DNA of 64,000 nucleotides from Burkholderia sp. SRS-46 (GTDB lineage: Bacteria > Pseudomonadota > Gammaproteobacteria > Burkholderiales > Burkholderiaceae). Under the pieces are notes generated by a model that was not told the origin of the DNA, did no database searches, and was given only the letters and a program-made list of their open reading frames with translations. A program made the translations under genes and the position numbers. How positions within the stretch are numbered: position 1 is the first letter of the stretch; each line of letters opens with the position of its first letter. Shown piece by piece: positions 58,322-64,000 of this stretch. Where the stretch lies: assembly GCF_004343775.1 (NCBI RefSeq), contig NZ_PTXL01000009.1, positions 186,001 to 250,000 on the forward strand, given 5' to 3'.

Positions 58322-60513
58322 CGCGCGGCCCCCGGTGCGCGCACGTCGGCGCCCGCGCCCACCGTGCCGTCGTCCGGCGGGTTCTTGACCCAGCCGATCG
58401 TGTGCAGCTGCACGTCCTCCTCGATCTCCTGGTAGGACAGCACCGCGAGCTCGGGCAGCACCGGCTGCAGGATCGACTTCACGTAGCGGCGCGCGCCGAG
58501 CGCGACCATCACCGCGAGCCGCGCCGCGCCATGCGGGCCGCCGGCGCCGGCCGCGTGCGCCGCTTGCACGACCGCGCGCACCTGCTCGCCGATGTCCTGC
58601 TTCACCGCGCTCGACAGCGCGAGGAAATTGCCCTGCTTGGTGCGCATCACCGCGCTCTCGATCCGCTCCTGCAGGTTCTGCTCGAACAGCACGACGCGCA
58701 GCTGGCGCGTCTCGCCCGCGTGGCGGTCGGTGATCATCCGGCGCAGGTCGACGCGCACGAGCTCGACCAGCGCGATCACGTCGTCGGGCTCGTTCGGCGC
58801 CCACGTGATCAGGCTCTCGAAGATCACCCTCAGGTTGCGGATCGGCACCTGCTCGGCAAGCAGCCGGCGCAGCACTTCGGTCACGCGCTGCAGCGGCACC
58901 AGCCGCGTCAGCTCGCCGACGAGTTCCGGGTGGTCCCGCCGCACCAGATGTACGAGCGCCTGGGTTTCCTGGATGCCGAGCAACTCGTCCGCATGCTGGC
59001 GCACGACCTGTTCGACGTGCGCGGCGAGCGCGGCTTCGCTCGTCAGCCACTTGCTGTCCGGCGCCGCGCCGTCGGGCTTGATCCACAGCGCGGTCGCGAA
59101 CGGCCCGAACGCCTCGACCGGCTGGCGCTCGGCACGCTCCGGCAGCGGCGACGCGCCGTCCCACAGCAACCAGCCCGGCTTCAGCGCGCCGTGCGCGGCG
59201 AGCACGTCCTGCAGGTAGACCCGGTAAGTGCCGGCGGTCGCGCCCTCGTCGTCGTTCAGCGTGATGCGCGGAAACACCGTGCCGATGTCCGCGTCGACGC
59301 GCGCCTTCGCGCTCGACAGCGCCGACTGCAGCTGGGCGAGGTTCAGGCCGGTGCGCAGGTCGTCGGCGAGCGACACCGCGATCAGCGACGTGACGCCCGC
59401 CGCGTGCGCCGCCTTCGCGGGCTGGCCGTCGTCGGCCGCGCCGATGCGCCCCGCGATCTGGATCAGGTTGAAGCTCGGCGCGATCGTCTTGCGCTTCAGT
59501 TGCGTGAACGCGAACGCGCCGAGGCCGGCCGCGATCAGCGCGAACGACCATTTCGGGAAACCGGGCACCACGAGGAAACCGGCCAGCACCAGCGCCGCGA
59601 TCAGCAGCGCGCGCGGATGCGCGCCGAGCTGTTCGCCCAGTTGCTCGCCGAGCTGGCGCTGGCGCGCGTCGCGCGTGGCGACCCGCGTCGTCACGATGCC
59701 GGCGGCGATCGACACGAGCAGCGACGGAATCTGCGACGCCATCCCGTCGCCGACCGTCAGGATCGCGTAGCGTTGCAGCGCGTCGCCGATGCCCATCCCG
59801 TGCATCAGCGTGCCCACCGCGATCCCCGCGACGATGTTGATGAACGCGATCACGAGCCCCGCGATCGCGTCGCCCTTCACGAACTTCATCGCGCCGTCCA
59901 TCGCGCCGTGCATCTGCGATTCCTGCTCGAGCTTCTCGCGCCGCTCGCGCGCGTCGTCGGCGCTGATGATGCCCGCGCGCAGATCGGCGTCGATGCTCAT
60001 CTGCTTGCCGGGCATCGCGTCGAGCGAGAAGCGCGCGCCGACTTCGGCCACCCGCTCCGAGCCCTTCGCGATCACGATGAACTGCACGACCGCGATCACC
60101 AGGAACACCACGCCGCCGACCACCACGTTGTTGCCGACCACGAGCCGGCCGAACGCGTCGATCACGTGGCCCGCGTTCGCGTGCAGCAGGATCAGCTTGC
60201 ACGACGCGATGTTCAGCGCGAGCCGGAACAGCGTCGTGAACAGCAGCAGCGCGGGAAACGACGAGAAGCTGACCGCCGACGGCACGTAGGTCGACACCGT
60301 CAGCAGCACGACGCTCACCGCGAGATTCAGCGAGATCATCCCGTCGAGCGCGATCTGCGGCAGCGGCAGGATGAACAGCGCGACCACCGCGACGATGAAC
60401 GCGGCGAGGAACAGGTCGGCGCGCGGCGACGCCCCGAGGCGGCTGCCGGACACGCCACGGCCGGCGGAAAACATCCGCTGCCAGTCGCGGGGAAGCGCCT
60501 TCGGTTCTGCCAT
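58318..60513 (-). CDS. sctV: T3SS export apparatus protein SctV
   Basis: 731 residues. About eight membrane helices in residues 30-330, with the FHIPEP-type signature FPALLLFTTLFRLALNIASCKLILLHANAGHVIDAFGRLVVGNNVVVGGVVFLVIAVVQFIVIAKGSERVAEVGARFSLDAMPGKQMSIDADLRAG. A cytoplasmic domain (about 370-730) follows, forming the nonameric substrate-docking ring. It is the first gene of the minus-strand operon; the promoter must be in 60514-60734. A Walker-like motif is not expected. Confidence 0.96.
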   Translation of the reverse strand: MAEPKALPRDWQRMFSAGRGVSGSRLGASPRADLFLAAFIVAVVALFILPLPQIALDGMISLNLAVSVVLLTVSTYVPSAVSFSSFPALLLFTTLFRLALNIASCKLILLHANAGHVIDAFGRLVVGNNVVVGGVVFLVIAVVQFIVIAKGSERVAEVGARFSLDAMPGKQMSIDADLRAGIISADDARERREKLEQESQMHGAMDGAMKFVKGDAIAGLVIAFINIVAGIAVGTLMHGMGIGDALQRYAILTVGDGMASQIPSLLVSIAAGIVTTRVATRDARQRQLGEQLGEQLGAHPRALLIAALVLAGFLVVPGFPKWSFALIAAGLGAFAFTQLKRKTIAPSFNLIQIAGRIGAADDGQPAKAAHAAGVTSLIAVSLADDLRTGLNLAQLQSALSSAKARVDADIGTVFPRITLNDDEGATAGTYRVYLQDVLAAHGALKPGWLLWDGASPLPERAERQPVEAFGPFATALWIKPDGAAPDSKWLTSEAALAAHVEQVVRQHADELLGIQETQALVHLVRRDHPELVGELTRLVPLQRVTEVLRRLLAEQVPIRNLRVIFESLITWAPNEPDDVIALVELVRVDLRRMITDRHAGETRQLRVVLFEQNLQERIESAVMRTKQGNFLALSSAVKQDIGEQVRAVVQAAHAAGAGGPHGAARLAVMVALGARRYVKSILQPVLPELAVLSYQEIEEDVQLHTIGWVKNPPDDGTVGAGADVRAPGAAR

Positions 60514-60734
60514 CGTGTCGTCGCCCTCTCGGAATCGCGAACGGGCATGGGCTACCGCGCCCCCGCGCCGCGCGGTGCTTTTGAATGCGACGAGTGTAGC
60601 GATGCGACACGGCGGAAAAACGGATCCGCCTCGTAGCGCAAAAGGCGGTTTGTCAGTGACGAACGAATCGGACTACGAAACCCCGGCGGCGGTTCGGAGG
60701 CCACGCCGCCGGAACCGCTCCCATCCCGATTCCG

Positions 60735-61568
60735 TCAGGTGGGCAGCCGGCGCGCGGCGAGATACGCGAGCTGCGCGCGGTTCTGCACGTTGAAGAGCTT
60801 TTCGAGCGAGCGGATGTGATGGCCGACCTTGTGCAGCGACGTGCGCAGCGCGCTCGCGATCTCCTGGTCGGACAGCCCGTGCACGAGGCGCTCGAGCACC
60901 GCCTGCTGCTCCAGACCGAGCGCGAAGCCGCGCGTGCGCGCGATGCGCGCCTCGAGGAACGGCAGTGCGACGCGGTGCACCGCGAGGCTGACCGACAGCG
61001 CGCCGCCGATCACGCGATCGTCGATCCAGTCGGTGTCGTGCGTCTCGGCGGTCACGTTCACCGCCACCCGCAGGTCGAGCCGCGGCGCCGACAGGCTGAA
61101 GATCACGCCGCTGTTCATCGCATGCGCGCGCAGGTGGCCCGCGAGCGCGAGCACCTTGCGGTCGCCGCCGCGCTGCGCGGCCGCCTCGATCTCGTCGAGC
61201 CGCCACGCCACCGGAAAGCCGCTTTGCCGCACCTGCGCGAAACGCGGGTCGGTTTCGTAGAGCATGCCCTCGATATAGGGCTGCATGAATGTCGGCGGCG
61301 CGAGGTCGCGCAGCAAATGCGCGCACAGAATGCGCCGCCCGATCATTTCATAGGCACCATAACCGAGCGTGCTGAAACCGATTTGACGAAGGCGCGCATG
61401 GCATTGCGCAAAATCGAATGCGCCCGGGTCGGATTTACCGGTCGCATATTGAATGGCGGTAAGAACCTCCCGGTTCGCCGCCTGGAAATCGCTCGAATAC
61501 GCGGCAGCGACCGCCAGGTCGGCCTGCGAGAACCACTCGACGAGTGGCGTACCGTCAGCATGCGTCAT
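60735..61568 (-). CDS. LuxR-family regulator (solo)
   Basis: 277 residues. The N-terminal domain (about 40-190) retains TDPRF and PVAW, corresponding to the conserved Asp-Pro and Trp of acyl-homoserine-lactone-binding LuxR proteins. The C-terminal GerE HTH (about 210-265) reads LEQQAVLERLVHGLSDQEIASALRTSLHKVGHHIRSLEKLFNVQNRAQLAYLA. There is no luxI in the window. It lies directly upstream of the sctV promoter region, on the same strand, 221 bp away, and is divergent from a second LuxR gene. It may control the T3SS in response to density or to another ligand. Confidence 0.88.
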   Translation of the reverse strand: MTHADGTPLVEWFSQADLAVAAAYSSDFQAANREVLTAIQYATGKSDPGAFDFAQCHARLRQIGFSTLGYGAYEMIGRRILCAHLLRDLAPPTFMQPYIEGMLYETDPRFAQVRQSGFPVAWRLDEIEAAAQRGGDRKVLALAGHLRAHAMNSGVIFSLSAPRLDLRVAVNVTAETHDTDWIDDRVIGGALSVSLAVHRVALPFLEARIARTRGFALGLEQQAVLERLVHGLSDQEIASALRTSLHKVGHHIRSLEKLFNVQNRAQLAYLAARRLPT

Positions 61569-61855
61569 GAGGAGCCCGCCCCTTTTCCCAATTAGGTCTA
61601 TCCAGCAGCCCCGACACGACTTGGTCTTTTTTTGAAGATCTGGTTACGATCCGATTCACGCTTCTGCATGAAACTTTCAGCGCGATTAGTATTACGGCAT
61701 ATTACGCGCACACCGGCATTTTTTGTACAATGCCCCCGCGCTTCGTCAGGATGACGATCGGCGCCCATAACACACAATGCTTCGATCGCAGCGCCGCGGC
61801 CCGCCGTGCACGACATGGCGTCGTGGCGCTGCGCGTCGGTTCCGAGGGATGGCTC

Positions 61856-62752
61856 ATGTCCGATATTGCATTGCACGAAGAAGCAGTCGCCCCAAGCTTT
61901 CAATTTCCTTCATGCGATCCGGCGAGCCGCGCCGACGCGCTGCGCGCACGCCCGGTGCAGGTCGTCTGGTGCGATGACGTGAAGCGCAGCGACGTCGCGC
62001 AGCCGCACGCGCCGCGGCTCGGCGTCGCGCACACGCTCGAGCAGGCGCAGAGCACCGCCGAGCGCAACCGCATCGTCACGAGCCTGCTGCACCTCACCGG
62101 TTTCTCGACCTTCGCGTACTTCGCGCTCGAATTCGCGCACGACCGCGTCGAGAGTCTCTATCTGCACGAAGCGTTCACGCCCGCGACCTATCGCGGCGAC
62201 TACGTGCGGCACAACCATCACGACATCGATCCGCGCACGCTCGGCGCGCGCGTGTGCAACATGCCGGTCGTGTGGGACCTGCAGCAGCTGCGCCGGCAGC
62301 GCGACGACGGCGCGTGCGTGCCGGCCGCCGCGCTCGACGGCTTCCTGCAGACGATGCAGGACGACGGGATGTGCAGCGGGATCATGTATTCGATGGCCGT
62401 GCCCGGCACGCGGCTGCATGCGTTCATGAGCTTCACCGCGCCGCGCCGCACCCGCGAATGGATCACGCCCGCGACGGTCGAGCAGGCGCTGTCGATCGGG
62501 CTGTCGGTGCACAAGTTCGCGTCGCCGCAACTGATCGCGACGTCGCGCGAGCGGTCGGTCAACGGCCTCACGCCGTTCGAGCAGGAGCTGCTGCGCGGCA
62601 TCGCGGAAGGCGCGTCGGACAAGGAGATCGGGCGCCGCCTCGATACCAGCGCACACAACGTCGACTATCACCTGCGCAAGCTGCGCAAGCGCTTCGGCGT
62701 CGCCAACCGGATCCAGCTCACCTACCTGACGTCGAAGCTCGAGCTGATCTGA
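61856..62752 (+). CDS. LuxR-family regulator (solo), divergent partner
   Basis: 298 residues from ATG 61856 (MSDIALHEE); earlier in-frame ATGs give an Arg-rich lead and are less likely. The ligand-domain motif DIDPR and PVVWD matches the conserved D-P and W of AHL-binding domains. The GerE HTH (about 235-290) reads LTPFEQELLRGIAEGASDKEIGRRLDTSAHNVDYHLRKLRKRFGVANRIQLTYL. It is divergent from the other LuxR gene across a 287-bp AT-rich region, so the two may be co-regulated. Sequence resemblance between the two is only moderate, so they are probably old paralogues. Confidence 0.88.
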   Translation: MSDIALHEEAVAPSFQFPSCDPASRADALRARPVQVVWCDDVKRSDVAQPHAPRLGVAHTLEQAQSTAERNRIVTSLLHLTGFSTFAYFALEFAHDRVESLYLHEAFTPATYRGDYVRHNHHDIDPRTLGARVCNMPVVWDLQQLRRQRDDGACVPAAALDGFLQTMQDDGMCSGIMYSMAVPGTRLHAFMSFTAPRRTREWITPATVEQALSIGLSVHKFASPQLIATSRERSVNGLTPFEQELLRGIAEGASDKEIGRRLDTSAHNVDYHLRKLRKRFGVANRIQLTYLTSKLELI

Positions 62753-62832
62753 GCCGCGCGCTGCCGGGTGCGCACCCGGCGGCCAGCCGATCGTTGCGCC
62801 CGCATCGTTTCGGCGGACGGGCAGGCAGGCGC

Positions 62833-62859
62833 AAAAAACGGCGCCGTTGCCGGCGCCGT
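62833..62859 (-). terminator. Terminator of the NRAMP gene
   Basis: ACGGCGCCG (62838-62846) and CGGCGCCGT (62851-62859) form a 9-bp stem; on the minus strand it is followed by a run of six T (AAAAAA at 62833-62838). It sits between convergent genes. Confidence 0.85.
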
Positions 62860-62873
62860 CCTGGCGAAATCGC

Positions 62874-64000
62874 TTACTTGAGCAGCATCATCTGCACGAC
62901 CTTGACGATCACCAGGCCGACCGCGATCACCAGGTAGCCGCGCAGCACGCCCATCCAGATCCGCGTCGACAGCGTCATCGACTGCGGTGCGAGCGTGTCG
63001 AGCGGCGGCATGCGCCACGTGTCGCGCAGCGAGCGGTCGGCGCGCGGCTCGATCACGCGCTTGTTGCGGCGGATCAGCACCGTCGCGAGGTAGCCGACGA
63101 TCGCGAACACGGTGCCGCCGACCAGCACGTCGACGATCGCCTCGCCACTGATGTCCGGATACATCACCGATGCGGTCAGGATGGTCGACAGCATCACCAG
63201 CACCCAGATCACCGCGCCCGTGAAGATGTTGAGCTTCGTCGAGTTGACCCACGGGCCGAGCACCTGCTTGTCGTTGCAGAGCAGCAGCAGGAACACGGTC
63301 GCGCTCGGCAGCAGCACGCCCGCGAGCGTCTGCACCGCTTCCGTCAGCAGGCCCAGCGGGCTGCCCGGAATCAGCACGATCGCGGCGGCGGCCGCCACGA
63401 TGCCGAAGTAGACGAGGTAGAAGCCCTTCGCGTCCGACACGTTGCGGTGCAGCGAATGGCGGATCTTGAACACGTCGCCGATCGCGTACGCGGTCGACAG
63501 CGACACGGCCGCCGCGCCGATGATGCACGCGTCGAGCAGCGCGACCGCGAACAGCGTCGCGCTGGTGCGGCCCGCATACTTCTCGAGGCCGGCGATGATG
63601 CCACCCGCGTCCGTGAAGTTGCCGAACTCGGGGTGACCGCCGAACAGCGCCGCGCTGAAACCGATCATCGCCACCGCGCCGATCAGCACGAACACGATCC
63701 CGATCCACAGGTCGGCCTTCTCGTACTTCATGAAGCGCGGCGTGATGCGCTTGTCGATCACGTAGCTCTGCTGGAAGAACAGCTGCCACGGCGCGACCGT
63801 CGTGCCGACGATGCCGATCACGAGCAGCATCACGTCGGAGAGCTTCGCGTGCGCGGGCCAGTTCGGCACGAAGAAATCGCGCGACATCTGCGCGACCGGC
63901 GGGTGGATCGTCACGAGCACCGGCACGAGCAGCAGGCTCATCACGCACAGCACGATCGCGAAGCGCTCGAAGCGCCTGAAATCGCCGGTACTGACCGCCG
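62874..64000 (-). CDS. NRAMP-family metal transporter, 5' truncated
   Basis: The frame runs off the right edge, so the N-terminus is missing; about 375 residues are visible. Hydrophobic segments alternate regularly (about nine). Recognisable parts are GIVGTTVAPWQLFFQQSYVIDKR, KADLWIGIVFVLIGAVAMIGFSAALFG, AVSLSTAYAIGDVFKIRHSLHRN and AVIWVLVMLSTILTASVMYPDISGEAIVD. The TTVAPWQLFFQ segment aligns with the NRAMP transport motif region of Mn/Fe transporters, but the usual DPGN motif must lie upstream, outside the window. Proton-coupled divalent-metal import is the family role. Confidence 0.85.
   Translation of the reverse strand, partial: AVSTGDFRRFERFAIVLCVMSLLLVPVLVTIHPPVAQMSRDFFVPNWPAHAKLSDVMLLVIGIVGTTVAPWQLFFQQSYVIDKRITPRFMKYEKADLWIGIVFVLIGAVAMIGFSAALFGGHPEFGNFTDAGGIIAGLEKYAGRTSATLFAVALLDACIIGAAAVSLSTAYAIGDVFKIRHSLHRNVSDAKGFYLVYFGIVAAAAAIVLIPGSPLGLLTEAVQTLAGVLLPSATVFLLLLCNDKQVLGPWVNSTKLNIFTGAVIWVLVMLSTILTASVMYPDISGEAIVDVLVGGTVFAIVGYLATVLIRRNKRVIEPRADRSLRDTWRMPPLDTLAPQSMTLSTRIWMGVLRGYLVIAVGLVIVKVVQMMLLK

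Noticed and set aside
60601..60700. TTCG pairs upstream of sctV resembling a plant-inducible-promoter box
   Set aside because: Spacing between TTCG words does not match the TTCG-N16-TTCG form.
1..64000. CRISPR arrays, insertion sequences, rRNA or phage genes
   Set aside because: No evenly spaced short repeats with unique spacers, no transposase or integrase and no rRNA-like stretch was recognised; only one tRNA is present.

Overview
The window is about 64 kb of very GC-rich DNA with strong codon bias, dense short-gap operons and two-component, AraC, LuxR and TonB genes. Gene content and protein style point to a Burkholderia, most likely the Burkholderia cepacia complex and one of its secondary replicons. 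This is judged from family resemblance only; no search was run.

Left part (1-16 kb) is accessory metabolism and regulation. It holds a truncated Gly/Thr-rich repeat protein, an EF-hand-like secreted protein next to an OmpR-type two-component pair, a DUF4410-like lipoprotein and a short DapB-like protein. An SDR-MoaF pair follows, divergent from an AraC regulator broken by three apparent frame changes. Then come a DMT exporter, an entericidin-like lipoprotein, and an aspartate carbamoyltransferase fused to an N-terminal HTH domain and preceded by a palindromic operator over its -10 box. A small beta-repeat protein resembling the septoil-knot family comes next. An iron module (Fur-like box, TonB receptor, Sel1 protein, PiuC-type dioxygenase) closes this part.

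Middle part (16-30 kb): an AT-richer PAAR / membrane protein / small membrane protein operon looks like a type VI effector-immunity cassette. Housekeeping and sensory genes follow: ACT protein, MobA-like nucleotidyltransferase, chemotaxis receptor, NarL-type regulator, tRNA-Leu(GAG), a Cys-ladder peptide, a LOG-like protein, and an AraC regulator divergent from isoquinoline 1-oxidoreductase-like genes iorAB.

Right part (29.6-62 kb) is a complete-looking but atypical type III secretion locus. One arm (+ strand) carries a stand-alone winged-helix regulator, sctQ, sctR, a lytic transglycosylase and one giant ORF of 3950 codons. The other arm (- strand) carries sctV-sctS-sctC-sctD-small protein-sctI-sctJ-sctK-sctL-sctN-sctO-sctT-sctU, mostly overlapping, followed by an asparagine synthetase gene. 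Two LuxR-type regulators without a luxI flank it, and an NRAMP transporter is cut by the window end. The SctU homologue has YSPR where NPTH autocleavage is expected, and I see no translocon, gatekeeper or ruler gene. The giant protein carries two diverged copies of a module with a degenerate kinase-like part and an HExxH metalloprotease motif, plus membrane segments and a LysM-like C-terminus. This combination is the most unusual system in the window.
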